Part shown: piece after piece, positions 1 through 8,112 of the stretch
Layout of the letters: the number at the start of each line of letters is the position of its first letter
Numbering within the stretch: the stretch's first letter is position 1
Source: JBOGIG01 sp050742455
GTDB taxonomy: Bacteria; Actinomycetota; Acidimicrobiia; Acidimicrobiales; JBOGIG01
Direction: 5' to 3'
DNA length: 64,000 bases
Assembly (NCBI GenBank): GCA_050742455.1
Contig: JBOGIG010000029.1
Coordinates: 1-64,000 of the forward strand
Program-made: the position numbers and the translations under genes
Notes under the pieces: generated by a model
What the model saw: the letters and a program-made list of their open reading frames with translations, nothing else
What the model was told of the DNA's origin: nothing
Databases searched by the model: none

Positions 1-143
1 GAGAGGAGCACCCCGACCGCTCCCACGATGATGAGGATCCACCCGATGGTTTGTATGTCAATTCCCGAGTGGTTGGTGATGTGAACGGCAAAGGCGAGTA
101 TGGCGCCTACGGCGACGAGGAAGATGCTGCTGCCTATACCCAT
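1..143 (-). CDS. DUF6458 family small membrane protein (3' end cut by window edge)
   Basis: Reading the minus strand from an ATG at 143 gives MGIGSSIFLVAVGAILAFAV, then a hydrophilic turn (HITNHSGIDIQ) and a second hydrophobic helix (TIGWILIIVGAVGVLL) that runs off the left edge. This two-helix pattern with a GIGSS start matches the actinobacterial DUF6458 family, small integral membrane proteins of unknown function. A GGAGG ribosome binding site lies at 155-159, 11 bases before the start. Only 47 codons are visible, so the length cannot be compared with the family. The family assignment is from memory of the motif; the function is unknown. Confidence 0.75.
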   Translation of the reverse strand, partial: MGIGSSIFLVAVGAILAFAVHITNHSGIDIQTIGWILIIVGAVGVLL

Positions 144-337
144 TGTGGTCGAAACCTCCGAGTCGTTTGCAGAGCCCGCGGCTCTTCATACCCCCCTACC
201 CGTCCAACGGGCAGCTCAAACTCATACGGCTCAAACTCGCACGGTGCCCGAGCGCTCGGACCGTGGCCACGGTGGCAAGGCAGGACCCCAATTGGGAATC
301 CACCTAGAATCCAAGGGGGGGCCACAGACCTGGTCCC

Positions 338-410
338 GGGCCGCTAGCTCATCGGGTAGAGCAGGGGACTTTTAATCCCAAGGTGCTGGGTTCGAGACCC
401 AGGCGGCCCA
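338..410 (+). tRNA. tRNA-Lys (anticodon TTT)
   Basis: The 73-base segment folds as a cloverleaf. The acceptor stem GGGCCGC (338-344) pairs with GCGGCCC (403-409), the D-stem is GCTC/GAGC, the anticodon loop CTTTTAA (369-375) holds TTT at 371-373, and the T-arm is CTGGG-TTCGAGA-CCCAG. The discriminator base is A410. The 3' CCA is not fully encoded. The outermost anticodon-stem pair is a G-A mismatch. Confidence 0.95.
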
Positions 411-451
411 CCGGGCGGCTGTTTTCCATGGTCCGCCATTGCCGGGCGCGT

Positions 452-1171
452 TCAGTTGGTTATGGAATAGACCAGGGTTACATTCGCCGTCTCACTCAAG
501 ATGCCGGGCTGGAGTGGCACTGGCGCCCTGGCGGCGGGGGTAGCTGAGTTGAGCTGGTTGAACCCTTGGTGGTAGGTGGTTGAGGGATTGTCGGTGAGGG
601 AGCACAATGAGCCCAAGTGTCCACCGGTGGCCGCGACCATCGACCGGGCGTGGCTGACGGCTTGGTGTACGGCGTCGGTGCGAGCTTGATCCTGGACCGG
701 ACGGGGATCTTTGATCGAGAAGTTCAGCGAGTCGACCCGAAGCGAGTTAGCGGCCAGAGCATCGATGGTGGACCCGGCCTTGGTCAGATCACTCAGCTTG
801 GCCGTTATGGAATTGACCACTTCGTAGCCGTCCGGGGTTGGAACGTTGTGGACCACCGAGTAGTGGGGCCGGATGGACAGACCGGTCGTTTGAATGTCGG
901 CAGCCGGTACTCCCGAACCCTTGAGGGCGTTGATGGCGGCCGAGGTTTTGTCGCTGTTGTCCGCCAGAGCTGCCTTGGCGGTCGGTCCGGTCACGTCCAG
1001 GCTGACCTGGAGGGTCAGCTGATCTGGCGTTCCCGTGGCCATCCCCGAACCGGTGACTGTCAGTTTGGCCGAGGAGCCCCCACACCCCGGCTTGGTCGTG
1101 CCCGAGGCAACGGCCGACGAGCCACAGGCGCTCAACGTCACCCCCAACACCAGGACCGAAGAGGTCCGCAT
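452..1171 (-). CDS. SIMPL (DUF541) domain lipoprotein
   Basis: Secreted lipoprotein with a SIMPL/DUF541 domain, a family of periplasmic or surface proteins of poorly defined role (E. coli YggE is a member). From the ATG at 1171 the protein begins MRTSSVLVLGVTLSAC, a short signal peptide with a lipobox (LSAC). The domain follows: LTVTGSGMATGTPDQLTL near residue 37, then the YSVVHN and GYEVVNSITAKLSDL blocks. The end (SETANVTLVYSIT) is the usual C-terminal strand. The frame is open upstream to an ATG at 1267, adding 32 Arg-rich residues. I prefer 1171 because GGAGGTGG sits directly before it, although the spacing is short; the upstream ATG has no visible site. Function beyond the family is unknown. 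Confidence 0.82.
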   Translation of the reverse strand: MRTSSVLVLGVTLSACGSSAVASGTTKPGCGGSSAKLTVTGSGMATGTPDQLTLQVSLDVTGPTAKAALADNSDKTSAAINALKGSGVPAADIQTTGLSIRPHYSVVHNVPTPDGYEVVNSITAKLSDLTKAGSTIDALAANSLRVDSLNFSIKDPRPVQDQARTDAVHQAVSHARSMVAATGGHLGSLCSLTDNPSTTYHQGFNQLNSATPAARAPVPLQPGILSETANVTLVYSITN

Positions 1172-1326
1172 CCACCTCCGGCGGGGACGGCTGCGCCGGG
1201 CGCCGGGACAGCCGAGCGGGGCGGGAGCCGAGGTCTGGACAAGTGCTTCGAGATGGGATCGATTCATGACATAGATGACGCCCCGGCCGGCACTTGGCTT
1301 GCATTGCTTTGTCCTCAGGTCCCCGA

Positions 1327-1449
1327 CTACGTCCGCCGGCGGGCCGTACCCCGTTCTTGGGTCGGCATCGACTGGGTGGCGGGGATGGGATAGGGAGTAG
1401 CGCCCACGGCCATGCCGGCGGCGCCGAGGAATTGGCGGCGGTTCACCAT
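1327..1449 (-). pseudogene. Orphan twin-arginine signal peptide ORF, possible gene remnant
   Basis: A 40-residue minus-strand reading frame starts MVNRRQFLGAAGMAVGA, a convincing Tat signal (RRQFL followed by a small-residue hydrophobic stretch). It then runs for only about 25 residues with no domain before a stop. The frame is open upstream to ATGs at 1497 and 1560, but no ribosome binding site is clear. It may be the 5' stub of a lost exported protein or a very small Tat substrate. Together with flanking non-coding bases it accounts for the 364-bp stretch between the SIMPL gene and the next plus-strand gene. Chance resemblance cannot be excluded. Confidence 0.3.
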
Positions 1450-1535
1450 GGAGCCGAGGCTCGCGGCGCTCGCCGGATTCGTTGCTTGCGGGGTCATGGC
1501 TGAACCATAGTTTTCAACGGTGAAAGGCTGAAGCG

Positions 1536-2627
1536 ATGGTGGCCATCGACGTGATCGCATTCGCCCTGGGAGCGACCGCCGTGATCGGTGTTCTGGGCTC
1601 GGCGCTTCGAACCGTCGTCGTGCCCCGGGGGATACCCGCTCGTATCGCCTCGGTGGTCTTTCTCATCACCCGGGCCGGGTTCCGCATCAGGGTGGGGCCG
1701 GCTTCCTCCTATGCCCGCCGAGATCGGATCATGGCCGGTTACGCCCCCTTTTCCCTTCTGGCCCTGCTGACGACATGGCTCGTCATCGTCATGGTCGGAT
1801 TCACCGCCATGTTCTGGGCACTGGAAGGCAACCACCTGAGGACGTCGTTCTACCTGTCGGGTTCCGCCGTGTTCACTCTGGGTTTCGAGCGAACTGCGGA
1901 TGCCCCGGGCATAGTCCTCATCCTCTTCGAGGCCGCCATCGGCCTGCTTCTCCTTGCCCTTTTGATCGCGTACCTGCCCAGCATCTATTCGGCGTTCTCC
2001 CGCCGGGAAGTCGCCGTGTCGGGCCTACGCACCCTGGCCGGGAGCCCGCCGAGCGCAACGGGATTGATCAAGCGGATGGCCGCCATCAAGGGCTTCACCG
2101 AATTGGACGAGGTCTGGAATCGTTGGGAACAGTGGTTCATCGAGTTGGAGGAGACCCACACCAGCTTTCCCTCCCTGGTCTTTTTCCGCTCACCCAGCCC
2201 TAACCACTCTTGGGTGACAGCGGCCGGCGCCGTGCTGGACTCGGCGGCCCTGGTGGTATCGGCCCTCCAGATCGAATCCGGAGCAGAGCCCCAGTTGTGC
2301 ATCAGGGCCGGATGGCTGGCCCTGCGTAGCGTGGCCGACTTCTACGGCATTGCCTATGACCCCGACCCGAATCCCACCGATCCGGTGAGCATCACCCAAT
2401 CCGAGTTCGCAGCGACGTGTGATCAGTTTGCCGCGGCCGGAATCCCGCTGCGAGCCGACCGAGAACAGGCCTGGAGAGATTTTGTGGGATGGAGGGTGAA
2501 CTACGACACGGTCCTGTTGGCCCTGGCCGGGCTGGTCGGGGCGCCGGAAGCTCCCTGGTCATCGGATCGGGCCACATCTCCCAGGATCGGCTGGCGACAT
2601 CGCAACAGGTTGGCCCCCCCGCCTTAA
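1536..2627 (+). CDS. Channel-like integral membrane protein with TLGF pore-type motif
   Basis: A 363-residue membrane protein. Hydrophobic helices lie at about residues 4-22, 70-93 and 126-147. Between the last two, residues 108-118 read SGSAVFTLGFE, placed like the re-entrant selectivity filter of two-TM potassium channels (canonical T-V-G-Y-G). The roughly 215-residue C-terminal half is soluble and resembles no ligand-binding domain I recognise. Actinobacterial proteins of this layout are often annotated as potassium channel family proteins, but the filter differs enough that ion selectivity is unproven. The gene converges on the hemolysin III gene with a 4-bp stop-to-stop overlap. Confidence 0.6.
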   Translation: MVAIDVIAFALGATAVIGVLGSALRTVVVPRGIPARIASVVFLITRAGFRIRVGPASSYARRDRIMAGYAPFSLLALLTTWLVIVMVGFTAMFWALEGNHLRTSFYLSGSAVFTLGFERTADAPGIVLILFEAAIGLLLLALLIAYLPSIYSAFSRREVAVSGLRTLAGSPPSATGLIKRMAAIKGFTELDEVWNRWEQWFIELEETHTSFPSLVFFRSPSPNHSWVTAAGAVLDSAALVVSALQIESGAEPQLCIRAGWLALRSVADFYGIAYDPDPNPTDPVSITQSEFAATCDQFAAAGIPLRADREQAWRDFVGWRVNYDTVLLALAGLVGAPEAPWSSDRATSPRIGWRHRNRLAPPP

Positions 2628-3292
2628 GCGGGTAATTCCATCACGAAAAACGCCACGAGGGCCCAGTGACACAGCGCCGCCATTATCACCAGGGCGTGAA
2701 ACACCTCGTGGTAACCGAAGACGGTGGGTCTGGGATCGGGTCGGCGCAGAGCGTAGACCACGGCCCCGATGGTATAGAGCAGGCCCCCGATCAGCAGGAG
2801 CAGGATGGCGCCGACGCCGGCCGTGTGGGTCAGCTCGGGCACCACGCCAATGGCGGCCCAGCCGAGGGCCACATAGACGACGGCTATTACCCACTTGGGG
2901 GCATCGAGCCACAACAGCTTGAGAACCACTCCGGCCGCAGCCCCCAACCACGCCAGCCATAAGATGACCGCCCGCGTCACACCGTGCAGGGCCAGGACGG
3001 CGATCGGGGTGTAGGTCCCCGCCACCGCCGCAAAAATCATCGAATGGTCCAGTCGACGCATCCGCCTGCGGGCCGGCGGCGACCAGGAGTGACGGTGGAA
3101 GGCCGCGCTGACCCCAAACATACCGGCCATGCAAACCGAATAAATGGTCACGGCCACCCGGGCCCGACCGCCCGGGGCGAAAGAGATCAGGCCAATCCCG
3201 AGGGCCACGAAAACGAAAAAGGCGATCTGGTGGGAGACGCCTCGGAACTTCGGTTTGACGTGGACTTCCGGTTGGGGGGCTAGGGCATACAT
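2624..3292 (-). CDS. Hemolysin III / TrhA (PAQR-like) family membrane protein
   Basis: A 222-residue protein with seven predicted membrane helices, typical of the hemolysin III/YqfA/TrhA branch of the PAQR superfamily. Diagnostic blocks are FRGVSHQIAFF near the N-terminus, SAAFHRHSW (first conserved His cluster), RRLDHSMIFAAVAGTYTP (the Asp-His of the family signature) and the C-terminal GYHEVFHALVIMAALCH, whose histidines would complete a metal site. Family members are linked to membrane-fluidity homeostasis or hydrolase-like activity, but most, including this one, have no proven function. The gene stands alone on the minus strand. Confidence 0.88.
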   Translation of the reverse strand: MYALAPQPEVHVKPKFRGVSHQIAFFVFVALGIGLISFAPGGRARVAVTIYSVCMAGMFGVSAAFHRHSWSPPARRRMRRLDHSMIFAAVAGTYTPIAVLALHGVTRAVILWLAWLGAAAGVVLKLLWLDAPKWVIAVVYVALGWAAIGVVPELTHTAGVGAILLLLIGGLLYTIGAVVYALRRPDPRPTVFGYHEVFHALVIMAALCHWALVAFFVMELPA

Positions 3293-3328
3293 TTGCGCGG
3301 GCGTCGGCTCATCCGGGCGAGCGAACTG

Positions 3329-4237
3329 TCATGAGGACGCCAAGGCCAGACTTTCGGAGCGACGATCATTCAGCCGACGAGCGGCGATCCCCAGGCGCTT
3401 GAGGTGGCGCAGAACCCGGGTCTGGGCCGCCTCTCCCTCGGCATCGAGCCCCGATACCTCCTCCACTCTCCAGTGACGGGTCAGCACGGGGGCAACCACT
3501 TGGTCGTAGTGCAGGCCGAAGTCATAGATTCCGGCCTTGGATATGGCAGCCGAGTGGGCCGCAAAGTTCTCGATCCCAGTGCCCGGCATGGCAAAATTCC
3601 GCACTTGGCGGTCAATGGCCATCATGGTACCGCTGGGGTCGACGGCCAATGCCGCCGAGGTGAGGTCGCGGTAAAAGAGGTGGTGCATGTTCTCATCGGC
3701 AGCCACCCGGGCCATCACGGCGTACCCGACGGGATCGCCGATCAGCTTTCCGGTGTTGCGATGGGCCACCCTGGTGGCCAGTTCCTGCAGCGTCACGTAA
3801 ACCAGGGCATCGGCCGGAGCTTCGGGCTCGGGCACGATACCGCCTGATACCTGTCGCATGCGTGCTCGCTCCAACATGACGGGGTCGAGCATCCGGGTCA
3901 CCGTGATGTAGTCCCTTAGGACGATTGAATGTCGATGCTCCTCGGCAGTCCAGCGGCGGGCCCATTCACCCCACACCCCGTTCCCGAATACTCCGGCCAG
4001 GGTGTTGAAGTAGTAGGGGAGGTTGTCCTCGGTGAGCAGATTGACGAACAGGGCACTTCTCACGGCGTCGGTCAAGGGAAACTCGCTCGGATCCCATTCT
4101 TCTCCGGGGATGAAGTCACGGCCCCTTGACCAGGGAATCATCTCGTGGGGGAACCACTCGCGGCTGGATTCGAGGTGTCTTTCCATCAACTTCGCCACAT
4201 CGGTCGTCAACTCGTGAACAAGAGATTGGCCATCCAT
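3329..4237 (-). CDS. Acyl-ACP desaturase-type di-iron protein (fatty acid desaturase 2 family)
   Basis: A 302-residue ferritin-like di-iron enzyme of the acyl-ACP desaturase family (plant stearoyl-ACP desaturase, mycobacterial DesA), expected to introduce a double bond into ACP-bound fatty acids in the cytoplasm. The two iron-binding signatures are visible: TAEEHRHSIVLRDY (ExxH) and AADENMHHLFYRDL (D/E-E-x-x-H). An upstream glutamate is supplied by the NLLTEDNLPYY helix. I set the start at MDGQSLVHEL (4237). The longer open frame upstream merely translates the palindromic operator at 4248-4289, giving YRPVGR- and YRLVGR-like peptides. That operator suggests repression by a TetR-family protein responding to acyl-CoA or lipid status, but no TetR gene lies nearby. 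Confidence 0.87.
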   Translation of the reverse strand: MDGQSLVHELTTDVAKLMERHLESSREWFPHEMIPWSRGRDFIPGEEWDPSEFPLTDAVRSALFVNLLTEDNLPYYFNTLAGVFGNGVWGEWARRWTAEEHRHSIVLRDYITVTRMLDPVMLERARMRQVSGGIVPEPEAPADALVYVTLQELATRVAHRNTGKLIGDPVGYAVMARVAADENMHHLFYRDLTSAALAVDPSGTMMAIDRQVRNFAMPGTGIENFAAHSAAISKAGIYDFGLHYDQVVAPVLTRHWRVEEVSGLDAEGEAAQTRVLRHLKRLGIAARRLNDRRSESLALASS

Positions 4238-4247
4238 GTCCCCAACT

Positions 4248-4289
4248 CTACCGACCAGTCGGTAGGTCTGTCTACCTACTGGTCGGTAG
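4248..4289. promoter_or_regulatory. Doubled palindromic operator, TetR-type, between desaturase and response regulator
   Basis: Two copies of an 18-bp palindrome lie 6 bp apart. The first (4248-4265) has arms CTACCGAC and GTCGGTAG around CA and is perfect. The second (4272-4289) has CTACCTAC and GTCGGTAG around TG, matching at 7 of 8 positions. Centre-to-centre distance is 24 bp. Such short-spaced, GC-rich palindromes are typical TetR-family operators. The element sits in the 63-bp divergent intergenic region, 10 bp upstream of the desaturase start, and abuts the GGAG ribosome binding site (4290-4293) of the plus-strand gene. Binding would plausibly control both genes. Confidence 0.75.
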
Positions 4290-4300
4290 GGAGCTAAGCA

Positions 4301-4858
4301 ATGGCTCTCCCTGGCCGGATCGAGGGTCTGGTTGGGCCTCGTCGACGGCATCCACCTGGCCAATTTCAAGCCACCGGGGATCGCTACAGCCCGGCGCTTC
4401 TCGGGCCGATACTCCTAGCGGGGCGTGCTTCGAGGATCGACGAGGCAAGCAAATTGAGTCAGGAACATGCGGGGTCGGTGGCGCTGACCCAAGAGATCAG
4501 GGTGGCTCTGGTTGGATCTTCGGAGCACTTTGGCCACTTAGCCAGGCTTTGTTTGAAAATGGAATCTGGATTTGTCGTCGTTGGTGACGCCACCGATGGG
4601 CCCGGCGCCATCGCAATGGCCACCCGGGTCCAACCCGACATCATCCTGTTAGACCTCGACATGCCTGCAATGTGCGGGCTGGCGTCGATACCAGCGATCC
4701 GAGCCTGCTCTCCCCGTTCCCGAATCGCCGTGTTGTCCAGCTTTCCTGATCCGTTTACCTTGAGCGACACCCTCAGTTGGGGAGCCGACACCTATCTTGA
4801 TCGCACGACGAGCCTGTGGGGCTTAACGACCATCTGTCGCAGCCTGTTGTCCGAATGA
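4301..4858 (+). CDS. Single-domain response regulator (receiver only)
   Basis: The C-terminal 120 residues form a CheY-like receiver domain. IRVALVGSSEHFGHLARL is beta1/alpha1, with acidic pocket residues replaced by S-S-E. DIILLDLDMP carries the phospho-acceptor Asp, IAVLSSFPD covers the conserved Ser/Thr position, and YLDRT replaces the usual K-P loop, with no Lys visible. No output domain follows, so it would act by protein contact or be degenerate. The ATG at 4301 has GGAG 7 bases upstream. The first 60 residues look unlike a domain, and a TTG at 4454 with GAGG 8 bases upstream is a credible alternative start. No histidine kinase is adjacent. Confidence 0.65.
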   Translation: MALPGRIEGLVGPRRRHPPGQFQATGDRYSPALLGPILLAGRASRIDEASKLSQEHAGSVALTQEIRVALVGSSEHFGHLARLCLKMESGFVVVGDATDGPGAIAMATRVQPDIILLDLDMPAMCGLASIPAIRACSPRSRIAVLSSFPDPFTLSDTLSWGADTYLDRTTSLWGLTTICRSLLSE

Positions 4859-4883
4859 CGCCCGATGGCGTCATCAATCTCAA

Positions 4884-4955
4884 GTCGTCGGACCGGGGGC
4901 GGTCGTCGGACCGGGGGCGGTCGTCGGACCGGGGGCGGTCGTCGGACCGGGGGCG
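4884..4955. repeat. Perfect 4 x 18-bp tandem repeat
   Basis: GTCGTCGGACCGGGGGCG is repeated four times without change at 4884-4901, 4902-4919, 4920-4937 and 4938-4955. It fills the space between the stop of the response regulator gene and the end of the VirD4-like gene. Both neighbours end here (convergent), so it may sit in both 3' ends. No poly-T tract follows. Confidence 0.95.
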
Positions 4956-4996
4956 CCAACGCCCGAGGAGTCGGCCATCGTCCTGACAGTTCATCG

Positions 4997-6769
4997 CTAC
5001 GCGCCCGATCCGGCACCCCGACGGGCCAGGGACTTGTCAGCGAACCAGGGACGCAGACCCAGACGAACAGGCGGTAGGTGGCCGTAGACGAGAATGCCCT
5101 CCCCGGGCCGGACCCGACGCAATTCCGCACCGGGGGCCAACCGCTTCGTCTGTTGAGCTCGGGTAGCCGACCGGCGACCGTCGGGATCGATGGTCATGGA
5201 CTGGCGCATAACTTCCTCGTCCCCAAGCAGGGCACTCATGTGGTCCAGAGTGGCCGGATCGGCAATGCCCGACAGCGAGATCTTGGCCCGGTGATTGTTG
5301 ATCACGGTTGCAGCCCGGGAGCCGTAGCGGGCCGAGATCTGGGCCATGTCCTGCCAAACCGTGACCAGTTGGATGCCGTGTCCGGCGGCCGTGGAGGCGA
5401 GACCGTCGAGATCGGCCAGGGGAGCGACGTTGGCTGCCTCGTCGATCACCACGAGCAAGGGAGGGTCGAGGGGGCGCCCAGTTCTCGATACCCTGGCGTA
5501 CGCCAGGTCGATGACTTGCTTGATGAGAGCGGCGAACAGCGGCTGGAGACGTTGCTGCTCCCACGCCGGAGAGCAAATGAACAGGGCGGACCGCCCGCCG
5601 TCGAGGAGAACCGCTGGGTCTATGTCGCCCGAGGCGGTATTGGCGGCCACCGGGGGATCGGCAAAGGCTTCCACGACCACCTCGGCGGTGGTGTAGACCG
5701 AACTGCGCTGGCGATCCTCCCGCTGCCAGTTCGCCCGCGCCGCCTGGAGGGCCTGGGGCGACCCGGCGTCCCGCAGTAGGTCCTCCACCTCGTACACCTC
5801 CTGGGTGTCGACCCAGCGCACCACGTCACCCATTGCTGCCCCGCCGTGAGCAGCAGCCAGAAGCAACGGAGCCAACAGCTTGGCGGCCGTGGCATACCAA
5901 AAATCGCCCTCGGCCAGTCCCGATCCCTGCCCACGGGCGATGCCGCACAGGCCGGCGGCCATGCGACGAGCGCCCAACCAGTCGGTGCAAGACGCCAGGG
6001 GTGACCATCCAGCGCCTTGTAGGCCGGTGCAGGCAGTGGGGTCGTAGACCCAGGTAGTCCCCAACTTGGCCCGCCACGCCAGCGTGGCTGCCACCAGGTC
6101 CGTCTTCACGCTGGCGGCAAGGATCGGCCCTTCCCATTCCAGGAGGGCGGGGATGGCAAACCCACTCGTCTTGTAGCTCTGGGTCGGTCCGATGACAATC
6201 ACCGACTGACGTTGCTCTGTTGCCACCAGGCGCCGGCCAGCGCTTCCCAATACCACCCGACCCCTGCTCGGCCCTCGCACCAACAGGGGCTTGAGGTCCC
6301 GATGGTTCGCCCAGGATGACCCCGAAGGCACGACCCGCCGCCGCCGTTTGGCCCCGATCGACACTGGCCCCTTCGGTCTGCGAGGGGCCCACTGGCCAAA
6401 GGCCTTGCCGATGCACCAGAACACGGCCACGACCACGATGAGGGCCACCGTCCCCACCACCCAGAACGCCGCGGTGGCACCCGGGCCCCAGGGCGCCCCT
6501 GGGGCCATCGGCCCGACGCCGAAGTTGGCTTGACCATCCTGGGTCCAGACCCACAACGGATGGTTCGGATGATGAACCACGCCCCACAGGGCGAATCCCA
6601 TCCAGGACAGGGGCCGCCGGGGCCAGTGCCCGGTCAGGACCCACGCCGTTGCCTGTCCGGTGACCCAGGCCCACAGCCCGGCGGCCACGCCGGCTCCGAT
6701 CAGCCCGCCCAGCAGGGCGTCGTGCCGGCCCGTGGCCGGGGCCTTCAAGGGGCGGGACGGAGGCCTCAC
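4997..6769 (-). CDS. VirD4/TraG-type type IV coupling ATPase
   Basis: A 590-residue coupling protein of a type IV secretion/conjugation system. These hexameric inner-membrane ATPases bring DNA-protein substrates to the channel. Two N-terminal membrane segments are visible (about 18-46 and 97-121). The P-loop GPTQSYKT (194-201) follows, then Walker B LLVVIDEAAN with the DE pair near 443-444, and a C-terminal VTVWQDMAQI block typical of TraG/TraD. It is the last gene of a five-gene minus-strand operon, and its ATG overlaps the VirB4 stop by 4 bp. No relaxase is encoded nearby, so its substrate is unknown. Confidence 0.85.
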   Translation of the reverse strand: MRPPSRPLKAPATGRHDALLGGLIGAGVAAGLWAWVTGQATAWVLTGHWPRRPLSWMGFALWGVVHHPNHPLWVWTQDGQANFGVGPMAPGAPWGPGATAAFWVVGTVALIVVVAVFWCIGKAFGQWAPRRPKGPVSIGAKRRRRVVPSGSSWANHRDLKPLLVRGPSRGRVVLGSAGRRLVATEQRQSVIVIGPTQSYKTSGFAIPALLEWEGPILAASVKTDLVAATLAWRAKLGTTWVYDPTACTGLQGAGWSPLASCTDWLGARRMAAGLCGIARGQGSGLAEGDFWYATAAKLLAPLLLAAAHGGAAMGDVVRWVDTQEVYEVEDLLRDAGSPQALQAARANWQREDRQRSSVYTTAEVVVEAFADPPVAANTASGDIDPAVLLDGGRSALFICSPAWEQQRLQPLFAALIKQVIDLAYARVSRTGRPLDPPLLVVIDEAANVAPLADLDGLASTAAGHGIQLVTVWQDMAQISARYGSRAATVINNHRAKISLSGIADPATLDHMSALLGDEEVMRQSMTIDPDGRRSATRAQQTKRLAPGAELRRVRPGEGILVYGHLPPVRLGLRPWFADKSLARRGAGSGA

Positions 6770-8112
6770 GGCGTGGTCAACATCCCCGAGTCGGTGTCAA
6801 CCAGTCTGTATTCGAACGGGCTCAGGCGGTGTTCGACCACAAAAGAACGGGTCCCCACCTTCCACAGCCCCACCCCGCGCCCCAAGGCAGGCAGCAGGGC
6901 AGATTCCGTATCGGTCAAGCCCAGTAGCCGTCGGGCTTCTCCCACCTCACCGGGGGGTTGGCCATAGATGACCCTGGTTTCCGAGTCGGCCAGAAGGCCC
7001 TGGGCCAGTCCCACCTGCTCGGAACCCGATGCCCCCACGCTGCACAGGTCCGAGACCCGGTGCAAGACGGCGATGTTGGCCACCCCCAAGGCCCGGGACA
7101 GCTTCCACGACGCCTGCAACCAACGGGCCACTCCCAGGTTGGCCAATATGGCCCAGGCCTCGTCCACGACCACGATGCGCTTGGCGCCGGTGCGAAGATC
7201 CAGGGCGGCCTGCAGCCATGACAAGGTGCAGGCCATGAGAATCCCCAGCGCCGCCGATCCATACAGTGCGGACAGGTCCAGAACAACCAAGGGCGCACTC
7301 AGGTCGATCCGAGCCGACGTCGGTCCGTCGAACATCCCCCGCAGATCACCGGCCACCAAACGGCGCATCTCCAGGGCCATGTCCCGCCCGTCCTCGGTCA
7401 GGGAGGCCGGGCTGGTATTGATGGCGCGGGCAGAGTGTGCGGAAGGCTCCAACATCTCCTCCACCACCCAGGGAATGGTGGCCCTGCCCCCATGGCGGTT
7501 CAACACCGCGGCCAGGGCCAGGTCGCCGGCCACCCGCTCCCTGGGGAGGAGATCGCGACCCAGACAGGCCGAGGCCAGTGACGCGAGCAACCCGGCCTGG
7601 CGTTCGAGACCGGGAATCGTCCCCTCGGATGAGCCATCGCCAGGGGCTCCCCGTCGGCCCGAGCTTTCCCCCGGAACCCGGTCGGTCCCGAGATGGGGAT
7701 TGTCCAGCGGGTTGAGTCGGACGTCACCTCCCGGTGCAATCCTGATGGGCTCCACCCCCCATGCCGAAGCCAGCCCCCCATACTCACCCTTGGGGTCGAC
7801 GACCCAGGCCTGTCGTCCAAATACCGATTGTCGCCACAAGAAGGTCTTCACGAACGAGCTCTTGCCCCGGCCGATCTGGCCCAACACGATCATGTTGGGA
7901 TTGGTGAGCGTTCCCCTGGCGTACAGCTCGAAGGGATCAAAGGCGAATGCGCCCCCCAGCAGATCACGACCGATGAGGACCCCGCCCGGCCCGAGTCCTC
8001 CTTCGTTGGCGAAGGGGTAAGCAGCCCCCAGCTGAGCCGTGGTTACCCGATGCGGGGGAGGAGGTTTCACCGATGCCTTCAGGCCAGGCCCCGGGCCATG
8101 GGCAGGGTCCAA
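6766..8112 (-). CDS. VirB4/TraC-like conjugation ATPase
   Basis: A 448-residue ATPase that energises assembly or transport in type IV systems. The P-loop GQIGRGKSS lies near residues 78-86, followed by AWVVDPKGEYGGLA (typical VirB4 D-P-K-G-E), the Walker B RIVVVDEAWAIL near 310, and the C-terminal VIYGQPPGEVGEARRLL block. It is shorter than Gram-negative VirB4 because the large N-terminal domain is missing; the SCO6880-like protein encoded just upstream may supply that role. The ATG at 8112 overlaps the upstream gene by 34 bp. A GTG at 8070 with GAAGG 5 bases upstream and no overlap is an equally good start. Confidence 0.85.
   Translation of the reverse strand: MDPAHGPGPGLKASVKPPPPHRVTTAQLGAAYPFANEGGLGPGGVLIGRDLLGGAFAFDPFELYARGTLTNPNMIVLGQIGRGKSSFVKTFLWRQSVFGRQAWVVDPKGEYGGLASAWGVEPIRIAPGGDVRLNPLDNPHLGTDRVPGESSGRRGAPGDGSSEGTIPGLERQAGLLASLASACLGRDLLPRERVAGDLALAAVLNRHGGRATIPWVVEEMLEPSAHSARAINTSPASLTEDGRDMALEMRRLVAGDLRGMFDGPTSARIDLSAPLVVLDLSALYGSAALGILMACTLSWLQAALDLRTGAKRIVVVDEAWAILANLGVARWLQASWKLSRALGVANIAVLHRVSDLCSVGASGSEQVGLAQGLLADSETRVIYGQPPGEVGEARRLLGLTDTESALLPALGRGVGLWKVGTRSFVVEHRLSPFEYRLVDTDSGMLTTP

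Noticed and set aside
338..410. tRNA-Lys as attachment site of an integrated element carrying the conjugation genes
   Set aside because: No integrase and no second copy of the tRNA 3' end was noticed within the window, and several ordinary genes lie between.
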